The notes: generated by a model from the sequence alone, not told the origin. Shown: positions 24,095-37,651, counted from the stretch's first letter. The stretch: DNA of 64,000 bases from Deinococcus aerophilus (GCF_014647075.1 NZ_BMOM01000004.1:138989-202988); one strand, 5' to 3'. Numbers and translations are program-made.

Positions 24095-24632
24095 TCTTCC
24101 CCCAGCGCCCGCAGCAACTCACGCACTCCCTCGGACACGCTGATCCGGTCGGTCCTGAGGTGCAGGTCCGGCTGTGGGGGAGCTTCATAGGGATCGCTGA
24201 CCCCGGTGAAATGGGGCAGGTCGCCCGCGATGGCTCTGAGGTACAGCCCCTTGACATCGCGCGCCGTCACCACGTCCAGCGGAGCGTCCACGAAGACCTC
24301 CAGCGGGCGCGGCAGCTCGCCAAGCACCTCGCGGCGGGTGTCCGCATACGGGCTGATGGCGCTGACCAGGACGGTCACGCCGTGCCGGGCGAGCAGGCCC
24401 GCCACGAAGGCGATGCGCCGGACGTTGGTGTCGCGGTCCTCGCGCGAGAAGCCCAGGCCCTTGCTGAGGTTCTCGCGCACGGCGTCGCCGTCAAGCAGTT
24501 CTACCGGCACGCCGCGCACGCTGAGCTCGGCATGCAGCGCGGCGGCCAGCGTGCTCTTGCCCGCTCCACTGAGGCCGGTGAACCACACGACGCGGCCGGC
24601 GGCCGTGCGCGGCGAACTCGAGACGGCCACGG

Positions 24633-24636
<4 letters not shown>
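24091..24636 (-). CDS. cysC: adenylylsulfate kinase
   Basis: APS kinase of 181 residues, phosphorylating APS to PAPS. P-loop GLSGAGKST (21-29), [29 protein letters not shown] and the lid [11 protein letters not shown] fit the family. It is a stand-alone CysC, not fused to Sat. Both ends overlap neighbours by 4 nt (sir upstream, cysH downstream), so it is translated as part of one coupled block. Confidence 0.93.
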
Positions 24637-26207
<1,571 letters not shown>

Positions 26208-26258
26208 GGCAGAAGACCTCGGGGATGGGAAGGATGGGAAGGGGGGCTGAGAGCCGAC

Positions 26259-26720
26259 TCAGCGGCTCAGCACGGCGTAGCGCAGGCGGCGGTACTGGAA
26301 ATACATCAGGCAGCCCACGCAGATGCGCTGGCTGAGGTTCAGGCCCGCCAGAGCGATCACGGCCAGACCAAGCAGCAGCCCCAGGACATTCAGCCCGGCC
26401 AGCACGCTCAGGCCGGAGGCGAGCAGAAAGCTGCCGCCCACGCCCTGCGCGAAGTGGTGGGCGCGGGGATCTTCATCCACGACCTCGGGGTGTAGACCCA
26501 CTTTCGGTCCCAGCGCCCGGTAGGCCGCCCGCAGCGGCGAGAGGTCAGGCCGCAGCGCGCCCAGCAGCATGGCGGCCCCCAGCACCACGGTCAGGGCCGG
26601 AAGGCCAGCCACCACGGCCAGCAGCGTCACCGCGATCACGGTGTACTGGTTGAATTTCAGGGCACTGAGGTCAGTGCGGGCCGGTGGAGTGGCCGGACGG
26701 GTAGGGGAGGAGGCAATCAT
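26259..26720 (-). CDS. DUF4395 membrane protein
   Basis: A protein of 153 residues matching the DUF4395 family. FNQYTVIAVTLLAVVAGLPALTVVLGAAMLLGAL begins a set of four hydrophobic segments. It ends with RICVGCLMYFQYRRLRYA, which carries a CxxC that is conserved in the family. Function is unknown. It is the first gene of the leftward sulfur-assimilation operon, 51 nt before sir, which points to a role in sulfur or thiol handling at the membrane. A TACCTT box (26734-26729) ends 8 nt before the ATG. Confidence 0.83.
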   Translation of the reverse strand: MIASSPTRPATPPARTDLSALKFNQYTVIAVTLLAVVAGLPALTVVLGAAMLLGALRPDLSPLRAAYRALGPKVGLHPEVVDEDPRAHHFAQGVGGSFLLASGLSVLAGLNVLGLLLGLAVIALAGLNLSQRICVGCLMYFQYRRLRYAVLSR

Positions 26721-27048
26721 TGATCAGAAAGGTAAACCCTTATTGATGACAAAACAAGTCAACTTCTCCCATTCGGCTAGACGTTTGCCGGGGAGGGCAT
26801 GGAGGGCGGTGACCCATCCGGGGTCATGGGCGGTGGGGGCCGTGCGGAGTGCTTTTCATAACTCAGTGCCTTCAATAACGCAGTGTGCCCCTGGGTCCAC
26901 CGCCTGAAACGGGGTTTGAACGAATTCCAGAGGAAGCAAGCAGGCGGGAAGTGTTCTGGAAGATGTTGAAGAGTTCCCGGCAGGCAGGGTCGCCGCCGGA
27001 GCGTGGACCGGGCTGCCCACGCGGGCGGTCCGTATTACACTTTGGCCC
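26721..27048. promoter_or_regulatory. 328-bp divergent intergenic region, sulfur operon and PRTase promoters
   Basis: No gene is seen. The left end holds the predicted leftward promoter of the sulfur operon (TTGTTT at 26757-26752, 17 bp, TACCTT at 26734-26729). The right end holds TACACT (27036-27041), 7 nt before the GTG start of the first phosphoribosyltransferase. A near-perfect 11-bp direct repeat ATAACTCAGTG / ATAACGCAGTG (26858-26868, 26875-26885) is spaced 17 bp and could be an operator. Confidence 0.5.
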
Positions 27049-27591
27049 GTGAAGACGCACACCGTACAAGTCGGGGACGTGAGCCGCGACCTTCCCATCG
27101 TCGAGGTCGCGCCAGGGGTCAGCGTGGCCCTGTTCAACATGCTGGGAGATACCGAGGTGACCGAGGCGGCGGGCAAGGCGCTGGCCCGCCTGCTTCCCGC
27201 AGATATCGACGTGCTGGTCACGCCCGAGGTCAAGGCGCTGTCGCTGGCGCACGTGATCAGCCGTGAATGCGGCAAGCCGTACATCGTGATCCGCAAGACC
27301 CAGAAGCCCTACATGGTCGATCCGGTGGCGCGCGAGGTGGTCAGCATCACCACCGGCATTCCGCAGCTTCTCGTGCTCGACGGCTTCGACGTGCCCAAGG
27401 TGCGCGGCCGCAAGGTCGCCATTGTGGACGATGTGGTGTCCAGCGGCGGCACACTGCACTCGCTGCGCCAGATCATCGAGGGAGTGGACGGGGAAGTGGC
27501 CGCCATCCTGGCCGTGTTCACCGAGGGCCAGGAGCGCCCCGAGGTCACGGCCCTGGGACACCTGCCGCTGTTCTCCTCGGAGTCGGAATGA
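27049..27591 (+). CDS. phosphoribosyltransferase (adenine PRTase-like), copy 1
   Basis: Type I phosphoribosyltransferase-fold protein of 180 residues. The PRPP-binding motif [14 protein letters not shown] has both acidic residues. [13 protein letters not shown], containing the dimer-loop Lys/Arg, is adenine/xanthine-PRTase-like. It probably salvages a purine base from PRPP, but a regulatory PurR-like role is possible. GTG 27049 is 7 nt after a TACACT box (leaderless). A diverged paralogue follows 35 nt downstream. Confidence 0.85.
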   Translation: MKTHTVQVGDVSRDLPIVEVAPGVSVALFNMLGDTEVTEAAGKALARLLPADIDVLVTPEVKALSLAHVISRECGKPYIVIRKTQKPYMVDPVAREVVSITTGIPQLLVLDGFDVPKVRGRKVAIVDDVVSSGGTLHSLRQIIEGVDGEVAAILAVFTEGQERPEVTALGHLPLFSSESE

Positions 27592-27626
27592 CTGCTGGGC
27601 CGACGGTCCGGGATAGGGTGGGTCTC

Positions 27627-28163
27627 ATGAATGAAGTGACCGTCCGCATCGGTGGGGTAGAGCGCACCCTGCCCAGCGCCCGCGTCGGCAGCATGGGCCG
27701 CGTGCCGCTGGTGGAATTCATCGGTGACAGCGAGTTTACCAATGCCGTGGCCCAGGAGATGCTCGTCATGATTCCCGAGGGCACCGAGGTGCTGCTCACG
27801 GTGGTGACCAACGCCCTGCCGCTGACCCACGAACTCAGCGACCGCAGCGGCCTGCCCTACGAATGCGTGCGCAAGAAGCGCCGTCCGTACATGACCGACC
27901 CGCTGATTCAGGACGCCCCGAGCATGACCCTGGGCGTGGCCGAGACGTTCTGGCTGGACAGTCCCCACGCCGCCCGCCTGAAGGGCAAGAAGGTCGCCAT
28001 CGTGCAGGACGTGATTTCCAGCGGCGGAACCGCCCAGACCCTGGGGCGCATCGCCGAGCGGGCCGGCGGCACGGTGGTGGGTTATCTGGCGGCCTTCCGG
28101 CAGGGTGAGGGAGCGCTGTCCCTGCCCTTCAAGTACCTGGAAAAACTGCCCGCCACCATCTGA
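27627..28163 (+). CDS. phosphoribosyltransferase-fold paralogue, copy 2 (altered PRPP motif)
   Basis: A tandem paralogue of the preceding gene, 178 residues, alignable through most of its length ([12 protein letters not shown] versus [39 protein letters not shown]). The PRPP motif reads [14 protein letters not shown]: the first of the two Asp residues that normally contact PRPP is Gln. It may have lost catalysis, changed substrate, or act as a partner subunit. It has its own TAGGGT box (27614-27619) ending 7 nt before the ATG, so it is probably transcribed independently as well. Confidence 0.82.
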   Translation: MNEVTVRIGGVERTLPSARVGSMGRVPLVEFIGDSEFTNAVAQEMLVMIPEGTEVLLTVVTNALPLTHELSDRSGLPYECVRKKRRPYMTDPLIQDAPSMTLGVAETFWLDSPHAARLKGKKVAIVQDVISSGGTAQTLGRIAERAGGTVVGYLAAFRQGEGALSLPFKYLEKLPATI

Positions 28164-28174
28164 AGCGGGCAGTT
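28144..28174. terminator. terminator hairpin enclosing a stop codon
   Basis: AACTGCCCGC (28144-28153) pairs perfectly with GCGGGCAGTT (28165-28174). The TGA stop of the second phosphoribosyltransferase gene lies in the 11-nt loop. Genes converge here, so it may serve both directions. Confidence 0.6.
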
Positions 28175-28205
28175 CCCCTGCGCTGAGCCGGCGGCGCGGA
28201 CCGGG

Positions 28206-29090
28206 CTATTCCGTGGCGTTTGCCACAATGGCTGGCAGCTGGTCGGGCAGGCGCAGCATCGGTAGGTCAAAAACCGTGCGGGCCGGTTCGTTGGGGGCCG
28301 TGTTGCCCTCCTTGAGCATGGCGTACTGGTCGCGCGTGATGGGCGGACTGGGCAGCAGATTCATCAGCGGCACGGCCAGGTTCATCAGGGCGAGCGGCAC
28401 CGGCACGATGGGTTTTTTCTTGCCGATCGCGCTGAGTTCCTGCTGCAGCAGTTCGCGGAAGGTGTACTCCTCTGGACCGGTCAGGGCGTAGGTCTCGCCC
28501 ACGCCGGTCCCGGACTCGGCGGCGGTGGCAAAGGCCCGGGCCACATCCTGAACGCTGACGGGCCGGAAGGGAAAGGATCCGTCGCCGATCTGCGGCACGA
28601 TGGGCGCGGTCCTGACGAGTTCGCGCAGCACCCGCCCAAAAAAGTCGTCCCCGATCCCAAAGATCAAGCTGGGCCGGAAGATGATGTAGGGCAGGCCGCT
28701 GGTCCGGACCAGCGCCTCGGCGCGGGCCTTGCTGGCGCTGTAGCCGCTGCCGCTCTCGGGGTCGGCGCCCAGGGCGCTCATGTGGACATAACGCGCTCCA
28801 CGCGGCACGGCGGCGAGCACATGCCGCGTGCCCTGCACGTGAACCGCCTCGAAGGTCTGGTTCCCCTTCTCGGCGATGATGCCGACCAGGTGAATCACGG
28901 CGTCGGGGTTGCTGTGTGCCACCGCCCGCAGGACGCTGCCGGGGTCGGTCACATCCAGTGGCACACCCCGCGCTCCGGCGACGGCCGCCCCCTCCCGGCT
29001 GCCCGCCCACACCGCATGGCCGCGTGAGACGAGTTCCCTGACGATTTCCTGCCCGACAAATCCGCTGCCTCCGGTCACGAGGATGTTCAT
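28206..29090 (-). CDS. NAD(P)-binding epimerase/NmrA-like protein (complex I NDUFA9 type)
   Basis: An extended short-chain dehydrogenase-fold protein of 294 residues. The N-terminal nucleotide motif [25 protein letters not shown] is followed by [25 protein letters not shown] and [29 protein letters not shown]. This layout matches the atypical SDR group related to the NDUFA9 subunit, and also NAD-dependent epimerases. Catalytic role is unclear. Its ATG overlaps the stop of the upstream B12-binding MerR gene (ATGA, 29087-29090) with GGAGGA in front, so the two are coupled. Confidence 0.85.
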   Translation of the reverse strand: MNILVTGGSGFVGQEIVRELVSRGHAVWAGSREGAAVAGARGVPLDVTDPGSVLRAVAHSNPDAVIHLVGIIAEKGNQTFEAVHVQGTRHVLAAVPRGARYVHMSALGADPESGSGYSASKARAEALVRTSGLPYIIFRPSLIFGIGDDFFGRVLRELVRTAPIVPQIGDGSFPFRPVSVQDVARAFATAAESGTGVGETYALTGPEEYTFRELLQQELSAIGKKKPIVPVPLALMNLAVPLMNLLPSPPITRDQYAMLKEGNTAPNEPARTVFDLPMLRLPDQLPAIVANATE

Positions 29091-30082
29091 GGCTGTTCCT
29101 CCATCTGGGTCTTTTGAGGGTGCGCGTTGCCTGGACGTGGACGGTCCAGCGTCCCGGCGATGATCGCCGCGGCGTGCGGGGCGTCGGGTCCGGCGTACAC
29201 ACCGCCCAGTTCGGCGGCGAGTTCGGGGCGGGCGTTGAGCAGCGCTCCCCCCAGGAATACCGGGAGGCCCAGAGCACGCAGCTGCGGGCGGGCGGGCTCC
29301 AGGGCGTCGAGCGCCCACTCGCCGTTGACCGACAGCAGCAGCCCCTGCGCGCCCTGTTCGCGGGCGAAGGCGATCATGGCGGCCACCGGCAGGTCGGCGC
29401 CCAGGTAAGCTACCCGCACACCCCGGCGGCGCAGGGCCAGGGTCAGCATCATCAGGCCCAGTTCATGCTGCTCGCCGGGCGCACAGGCGGCCACCACCAG
29501 CGGCCCCAGGCCTTCCTGAACGCCCGCGATGTCCATCAGCGCCGACAGCCGCGCACGCAAAAAGGCGCTGGCGCCGTGTTCGTGCGCCACCGTGATCTTG
29601 CCGCGCGCCCACATGGTCCCGATCTCGACCAGGGCCGGCGACATCACGCGCATCAGCACGTCCTCGATGGGCAGGTGCGCGTGGGCCTCGGCCAGGACGG
29701 CGCTGGCCCGCGCCGTATCGGCAGCGACCAGTGCAGCGGTCAGGCGTTCGGCCAGATCGTCCGGCTGGACCGGGAGGTCCGGTTCAGTTTGGCGGACCAG
29801 GGAAGACGACGGCGGGGCCTCTGCTCCCACCGGCACGCCGCCCAGGGTCAGCTCTGCGGCGCGGCTGGCACTGACTCCACGCCGCAGGTGTTCTTTCATC
29901 AGCCCGATGTCGCGCACGTCCTCGGGCGAGTACAGGCGGTAGCCGCTGTCGTTGCGGATGGGCCTCGGAAAGCCGTAACGCCGCTCCCACTGACGCAGGG
30001 TGGAGGCAGGGACGCCGGTTCGTACCTCGACTTCCGAGGCGGTGAACATGGCGGTCTGCGCCCAATCTGCGGCCTGTTTCAT
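29087..30082 (-). CDS. CarH-like MerR regulator with cobalamin-binding domains
   Basis: Transcription regulator of 331 residues. It has a MerR winged helix (11-75, [27 protein letters not shown]), a four-helix cobalamin cap and a Rossmann-type B12 domain. The hallmark W-x9-EH is intact (Trp158, Glu168-His169), and the lower-ligand E-x-H motif is seen at Glu204-His206 in GEQHELG. In CarH, adenosylcobalamin-bound tetramers repress carotenoid genes until light breaks the Co-C bond. The residue after Trp158 is Ala159, whereas Thermus CarH has His132 there. Start is ATG 30082, 7 nt after a CACAAT box; the frame is open to 30166. It diverges from carotenoid genes. Confidence 0.88.
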   Translation of the reverse strand: MKQAADWAQTAMFTASEVEVRTGVPASTLRQWERRYGFPRPIRNDSGYRLYSPEDVRDIGLMKEHLRRGVSASRAAELTLGGVPVGAEAPPSSSLVRQTEPDLPVQPDDLAERLTAALVAADTARASAVLAEAHAHLPIEDVLMRVMSPALVEIGTMWARGKITVAHEHGASAFLRARLSALMDIAGVQEGLGPLVVAACAPGEQHELGLMMLTLALRRRGVRVAYLGADLPVAAMIAFAREQGAQGLLLSVNGEWALDALEPARPQLRALGLPVFLGGALLNARPELAAELGGVYAGPDAPHAAAIIAGTLDRPRPGNAHPQKTQMEEQP

Positions 30083-30083
30083 T

Positions 30084-30107
30084 GTCCTCATTGTGAACGA
30101 TGAGGAC
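30084..30107. promoter_or_regulatory. inverted repeat at the regulator/carotenoid divergent promoter
   Basis: GTCCTCAT (30084-30091) and ATGAGGAC (30100-30107) form a perfect 8-bp inverted repeat with an 8-nt spacer. It covers the predicted start region of the MerR/B12 gene. Candidate operator for autoregulation. Confidence 0.5.
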
Positions 30108-30197
30108 CGTGATGAACGTAAGGCTTCGTGCCGACGCAGACGCAGGCCGCACCCCGCACGCCGCATGAGGGGTCATCCGGCCCCCCCGGGAGCCTCC

Positions 30198-30203
30198 TAC
30201 AAT
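30198..30203 (+). promoter_or_regulatory. -10 box of the carotenoid gene pair
   Basis: TACAAT at 30198-30203, 11 nt before ATG 30215. A -35 is not convincing, which would fit an activator- or repressor-controlled promoter. Likely regulated by the divergent CarH-like protein. Confidence 0.45.
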
Positions 30204-30214
30204 GGGCGCTGTTC

Positions 30215-31123
30215 ATGCGCGCCCTCCGCACCCCCGCCAAGTCCCTATCCCCGGCCCTGCCCCTGTTGCCGCTGCGCCGGCTGCTGGTGGTGTCGCGGCC
30301 CGCGCTGTGGATCAATACCGTGGGCACGCTGGTGACCGGGGTGTGGCTGACCGGCCGGCTGTACACCCTGGACGCCGGGGTGCTGGCGCTGCTGCTGTAC
30401 CTGACCCTGCCGTTTAACCTGCTGATCTATGGCCTGAATGACCTGAGTGACCGGGAGGAGGACGCCCGGTCGAGCCGCAAGGGTGGCTGGCAGGGAGCCC
30501 GCCTGACGGTGGCCGAGGCAGGCCCCCTGCTGCGCGCAACCCTGCTGCTGAACCTGCCGGTTCTGGCCGCATTGGCGCTGCTGTTGCCGCCCGCCGCCAC
30601 CGCGCTGCTCCTGACGGCGGCGGCCCTGTTTGCGGCCTATAGCCTGCCGCCGCTGCGCCTCAAGGGCCGGCCGGTTCTCGACGGCCTGAGCAACGTGGCC
30701 TACGCCCTGCCGCTGGCGCTGCCCGCGCTGGCGCTGGGTACGGCGGTGCCGTGGGCCCCCCTGCTGGCGCTGATGGCCTACTCGGTGGGCAAGCACGCCT
30801 TTGACGCGGCGCAGGACATTCCCGCCGACCGGGCGGCGGGGACCCGTACGGTCGCCACCACCCTGGGCGTGCGCGGCACGGCGGCCTACGCCCTGGCATG
30901 GTTCGGGCTGGCCGGGGCGCTGTTGTGGCCAGTGTCGCAGGCCACAGCCGCCGCCCTGTGGCTGAGCTGCGGGGGTATGGCGCTCGCGCTGTTCTTCGTG
31001 CCCACTCCACAACGCGCGGCCCGGCTGTATCCCCTGAGCATCGTCACACCGTGGGTGGTCGGTGCCGTGGCGGGGGTCGGGCTGGTGTACCTGCTTGCGC
31101 GCGGTCTGTGGACCGGTGTCTGA
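30215..31123 (+). CDS. UbiA-family prenyltransferase
   Basis: A polytopic membrane prenyltransferase of 302 residues. The first Asp-rich motif NDLSDREED and the second [13 protein letters not shown], which hold Mg-prenyl diphosphate, are both present among about eight hydrophobic helices. It attaches an isoprenoid to an acceptor. Paired with a CrtI/CrtD-type desaturase, a carotenoid-modifying role (lycopene elongase-like) is plausible, but quinone biosynthesis cannot be excluded. ATG 30215 is chosen over upstream ATG 30128 because the TACAAT box lies between them. It overlaps the desaturase gene by 8 nt. Confidence 0.85.
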   Translation: MRALRTPAKSLSPALPLLPLRRLLVVSRPALWINTVGTLVTGVWLTGRLYTLDAGVLALLLYLTLPFNLLIYGLNDLSDREEDARSSRKGGWQGARLTVAEAGPLLRATLLLNLPVLAALALLLPPAATALLLTAAALFAAYSLPPLRLKGRPVLDGLSNVAYALPLALPALALGTAVPWAPLLALMAYSVGKHAFDAAQDIPADRAAGTRTVATTLGVRGTAAYALAWFGLAGALLWPVSQATAAALWLSCGGMALALFFVPTPQRAARLYPLSIVTPWVVGAVAGVGLVYLLARGLWTGV

Positions 31124-32480
31124 ACCGAGAAGGGCGCTGAACGTCGGCGTCCTGGGCGGTGGCGTGGCGGGACTGGCCCTTGCGGCGCTGCTCGCCGGGC
31201 GCGGGCACCGCGTGACCGTCTATGAGCGGGACCGGGCGGGGGGCAAGCTGCGGCGGGTCACGGTGGGGGGGCTGCCCTTCGACACCGGGCCGAGCCTGTT
31301 TACCTTTCCGGAGGTCTGGCATGCGTATCTGGACCGCCTGAACGAGCCTGATCCGCTGGCGCTGTGCCCGCTGCCCGGCGGCCTGGGACTGCACCACACC
31401 CCTTTCGGGCCGGTACCGTTGCCCGTGCCCCCGGGCCACCCGCTGGCTGCGGCCTGGACGGCGTACCATGAGCGCGCCGCGCCCCTTTTGCCGCACCTGC
31501 AGATCCTGCTGACCACCCCGCCGCGCCTGCGGGACCCGGATTTTCGGCGGGCCAGCCGGGCGCTCCTGGGGGTGACCGGGCCGCACCCGACAGCCGCGCG
31601 CTGGCTGGCGGCCCGGCACCTGCCGCCCGCCCTGGCCCATGCGCTGGGCACCTATGCCCTGAACGCAGGGCTGTCCCCGCAGGACGCGCCCGCCCTGTAC
31701 GCGCTGATTCCGGCGCTGGTGGGGCAAAACGTCTTTCGGCCAGCTGGAGGCATGGGCGCGTTGCTGGAGGCACTGCGGAGATTTGCGCGGGTCCGCGGCG
31801 CCCAGCTGCTCGAAGGCAAGGAGGTGACCGGCGTCAACGGTTCTCACCTGACGCTGAGCGGCGGCGAGGAGGTCCGGCACGACCTGCTCGTCAGCGCCGT
31901 GGACCCCCACCGGCTGGCGCAGTTGCGTGGCCTGCGTCCCCGCTCGCCGCTGCGAAGGCGCACGGTCGCCGGGCTCGCGCTGTACGCGGCGCTGCCCGCC
32001 CCTGCCCCGCTGCCGGCCACCAGCGTGCTGCCCCCGCGGGACTACCGGGTTTTTCGCGCGGCCGTGCAGGCCGGGGCACTGCCGCCCGATACCCTGGCGC
32101 TCGTTCACGCCGATGGACCGCAACTGGCGGTTCTGCTCACTGTGCCGGCCACCGGCCTGCCGCTGGGGCCGGGGCATCCCTGGGTGCGCGGGCAGGTGCG
32201 GCGGGTCGAGCGGGTGCTGGGCGTGCCGGGCCTGCTGGACTCTGCCCAGGAGGTTCTGGCCCTCTCCCCAGCGCATTACGCGGTGGGAGGCCATCCCGGC
32301 GGGGCCATCTACGGTGCGGCGCCGCCGTTCTGGCGCGGCGGGCCACTGCACCCCCAGCCGTACCGCGTCGCGCCGGGGCTGTGGCAGGTGGGCACCGGCG
32401 TGCATCCCGGCGGCGGTCTGCCCGCCATCCTGGGCGGCACGATGATCGTGGACCGGCTGCTGCGCGAACACGGCGTCTGA
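31116..32480 (+). CDS. CrtI/CrtD-family carotenoid desaturase
   Basis: FAD-dependent carotenoid desaturase-like enzyme of 454 residues. The N-terminal dinucleotide motif [21 protein letters not shown] and [12 protein letters not shown] are followed by [14 protein letters not shown]. The C-terminal [21 protein letters not shown] is the CrtI-family closing motif. In Deinococcus a CrtD enzyme makes the 3',4' double bond of deinoxanthin, and this protein is a candidate for that step. The start is GTG 31116, inside the end of the UbiA gene. Overlap plus shared strand indicates one transcript. Confidence 0.85.
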   Translation: MSEPRRALNVGVLGGGVAGLALAALLAGRGHRVTVYERDRAGGKLRRVTVGGLPFDTGPSLFTFPEVWHAYLDRLNEPDPLALCPLPGGLGLHHTPFGPVPLPVPPGHPLAAAWTAYHERAAPLLPHLQILLTTPPRLRDPDFRRASRALLGVTGPHPTAARWLAARHLPPALAHALGTYALNAGLSPQDAPALYALIPALVGQNVFRPAGGMGALLEALRRFARVRGAQLLEGKEVTGVNGSHLTLSGGEEVRHDLLVSAVDPHRLAQLRGLRPRSPLRRRTVAGLALYAALPAPAPLPATSVLPPRDYRVFRAAVQAGALPPDTLALVHADGPQLAVLLTVPATGLPLGPGHPWVRGQVRRVERVLGVPGLLDSAQEVLALSPAHYAVGGHPGGAIYGAAPPFWRGGPLHPQPYRVAPGLWQVGTGVHPGGGLPAILGGTMIVDRLLREHGV

Positions 32481-32515
32481 GCGGCGTGGGGGTGGGATGC
32501 GGGGGGCGAACCACA

Positions 32516-32540
32516 GAAAAAACCCCGCCGTGGGGCGGGG
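32516..32540 (-). terminator. rho-independent terminator of pckA
   Basis: Read leftward: CCCCGCC / GGCGGGG stem (32540-32534 with 32529-32523) around a 4-nt loop, then a TTTTTT run. It lies 26 nt past the pckA stop. Confidence 0.85.
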
Positions 32541-32565
32541 CTGCTTGAATTCTGGCCGTCGGCGC

Positions 32566-34158
<1,593 letters not shown>

Positions 34159-34197
34159 GGGAGACTCCTTGGGTGGCTCGTGTGGTCAGAAACTGCG

Positions 34198-34225
34198 CGG
34201 CGCAGATGGCTCGGCGCAGATGACT
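34198..34225 (-). repeat. 14-bp tandem repeat in the pckA leader
   Basis: CGGCGCAGATGGCT (34198-34211) is followed directly by CGGCGCAGATGACT (34212-34225), one mismatch. It sits about 40 nt upstream of the pckA start, downstream of the predicted promoter. It could be a protein-binding site or a recent slippage product. Confidence 0.6.
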
Positions 34226-34360
34226 TAGTGTGCGGACGGACGCCCCAATTGTCGCCTGTGAAACGGTTCCAGACCAAGCTTTGGGGTGTTACATGGGGGG
34301 AGACAACAGCCGGATGTGTCCGGCCAGCACAGACGCGGCGCGCGGCGGACCGCTACGGCA

Positions 34361-34399
34361 AACGCCAGGTGCTCGACCCTGAGGTCTGTGCCTGGCGTT
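34361..34399. terminator. nested hairpin after the alanine-rich 11-mer gene
   Basis: AACGCCAGG (34361-34369) pairs with CCTGGCGTT (34391-34399). A second small stem GACC-CTGA-GGTC sits inside the loop. It is just past the stop of the leftward 34442 gene, so it is probably its terminator, though the T-run is poor. Confidence 0.5.
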
Positions 34400-34441
34400 C
34401 GCGCTGTCCTCCCCCCGGTGAGCGGGAGGGTCCGGTGGAAA

Positions 34442-35635
34442 TCAGTTGGTCTTGTGCTTCGGCTCCTGATCCTGGTCCTTCTTGTCCGGCGTGTTGGAGG
34501 TCTTGGGACCGTCCTTGCCGGGATGTTCCTCGGCCTGGGTGCGGGCGGCAGCCGGTGAATCGGGAGCCACCGAGGCGCCCCAGTTCGCGCCGCTGGTACC
34601 CGCCTGCGTGGACTTCGCGGCGCCGGGTGCTGGGGTGGCCTTGGGTTCCTCGATGTCCTCAAGCCACGCCGAGCCGATCAGGTTGCGGGCGCTGCGGCTG
34701 AAGCTGTGCAGGCTCTGGGCCGCCTCAGGGCTAACCGATTCCACCGCCGAGAGGATGCCCCGGCGCGCGGCGGGCACCCGGGCAAGTACCACGGCGCCGG
34801 TGCCCAGCAGGGCCAGCGCCACCAGCGGGCCGCCCGCACCGCTGCCCCGGTCGCTGCGGCGGGCCAGTCGGGCCTGTTTTTCCAGCACCTTCAGCTCGCG
34901 GCCCAGCTGCTTTTGCAGGGGGGCAACGCGCTTCTCGACTGCCTTTTCCAGCTTGGCCGGCTGCCAGTTGCTGTGTGCCGAGCGCAGTTCCCGCTCGGCC
35001 TGACGGCGGGCGTGGCTCAGCGAGCGCTCGGCGCGGCGGCGGCGCTGCTCCAGCGTGTCGCCGGTCTCACCGATCACCTCCTGCACCCGTTCCTGAAGGC
35101 TGCCCAGCCAGTCCAGGCCGTGTTCGTGCACGTCGGCCAGGGCGTGTCCGGCGCTCTTGCGTGCGGCGATCAGGGCAACGGCAGCCTGTTTGCCGCTTTC
35201 GTGGGAGAGGTCCTGAGCGTGGTCACTGAGCACGGCGGCCCGGTCCTGCGCGGTCGCGGCCAGGTCAGCGGCCCGTTCCTGGGCGGCGGCGGCCAGCGTG
35301 GCGGCCGTTTCGCGGGCGGTGCCGAGCAGGGCCTGGGCGCGCGGGGCTCCCTCGTCCCGCAGGGTTTCCAGGGTGGCGGCTCCGCGCTTGGCGGCCTCCT
35401 GGGCAAGCACCTGGGCCTCGTGGGTCAGGTGCAGCGCCGCTCCCTGGGCGTGGATGGCGGCGTCGGTCAGCGCGGGCTTGACGGTCTCGTCCAGCGTGAC
35501 CTGGGCGTCGTGCAGGGCGTGGCGCGTGCCCCCGACCAGCGAGCGGCGGACATCCTTGTTCAGGGCCAGCGCGGCCAGCCCTCCGAGGAACAGCAGGCTG
35601 CGCTTGCTGACGCCGCCGGTAGATTCATGGTTCAT
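34442..35635 (-). CDS. alanine-rich membrane-anchored protein with LEA-like 11-residue repeats
   Basis: A protein of 397 residues that I cannot assign to a named family. A short hydrophobic segment (13-25) opens it. A long Ala/Glu/Gln/Arg helical region follows, with four consecutive 11-residue units (about 106-149: TARETAATLAA, AAQERAADLAA, TAQDRAAVLSD, HAQDLSHESGK). Next come a charged coiled coil rich in Arg (LEQRRRRAERSLSHARRQAERELR), a second hydrophobic segment near 280, and a disordered Pro/Lys/Asp tail. The 11-mer pattern is that of group 3 LEA proteins, which protect against drying. AAGGAG precedes ATG 35635. Function is inference. Confidence 0.75.
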   Translation of the reverse strand: MNHESTGGVSKRSLLFLGGLAALALNKDVRRSLVGGTRHALHDAQVTLDETVKPALTDAAIHAQGAALHLTHEAQVLAQEAAKRGAATLETLRDEGAPRAQALLGTARETAATLAAAAQERAADLAATAQDRAAVLSDHAQDLSHESGKQAAVALIAARKSAGHALADVHEHGLDWLGSLQERVQEVIGETGDTLEQRRRRAERSLSHARRQAERELRSAHSNWQPAKLEKAVEKRVAPLQKQLGRELKVLEKQARLARRSDRGSGAGGPLVALALLGTGAVVLARVPAARRGILSAVESVSPEAAQSLHSFSRSARNLIGSAWLEDIEEPKATPAPGAAKSTQAGTSGANWGASVAPDSPAAARTQAEEHPGKDGPKTSNTPDKKDQDQEPKHKTN

Positions 35636-35868
35636 GTGGACTCCTTTTTGCGTCCGCCGCGTCCTCGTGGTTGGGCAGGCAACGGACAGTACGGTCATTG
35701 TGGCGGGCTTTGCTCGGGGCAATGTGGGGGAAATGTAACGGAGGATTCATGATCGGTGAGAAAATGACCGCACCTTTCTGAAGGCCGACCGTTCGGTGGG
35801 GGCGGCGGCGCGTGAATCAAGAATCAACTCCCAGACCGCAGGCCTGTCCAGACCCTACACTGCGCAGC

Positions 35869-37557
<1,689 letters not shown>

Positions 37558-37568
37558 GCGCCTACACC

Positions 37569-37588
37569 GGCCTCCGGCTGTGGAGGCC
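37569..37588 (+). terminator. hairpin after recN
   Basis: GGCCTCC (37569-37575) and GGAGGCC (37582-37588) pair around GGCTGT, 12 nt past the recN stop. No clear T-run. Confidence 0.5.
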
Positions 37589-37591
37589 AGA

Positions 37592-37605
37592 TGTGCATTT
37601 GCACA
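37592..37605. promoter_or_regulatory. CRP-like palindrome upstream of the PrcB lipoprotein gene
   Basis: TGTGCATTTGCACA is a palindrome with the TGTG-N6-CACA spacing of CRP/FNR-family sites. It lies about 35 bp upstream of the TAAGCT -10 box (37640-37645) of the next gene. One base per half-site differs from the TGTGA consensus. Confidence 0.4.
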
Positions 37606-37651
37606 AGGCGGCCTTCAGTCGGCCGTCAGCCCGGCTGCCTAAGCTGACAGC

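Noticed and set aside
35640..35868. Radiation/desiccation response motif upstream of recN
   Set aside because: I looked for the 17-bp palindrome known from Deinococcus repair genes and found no convincing match.
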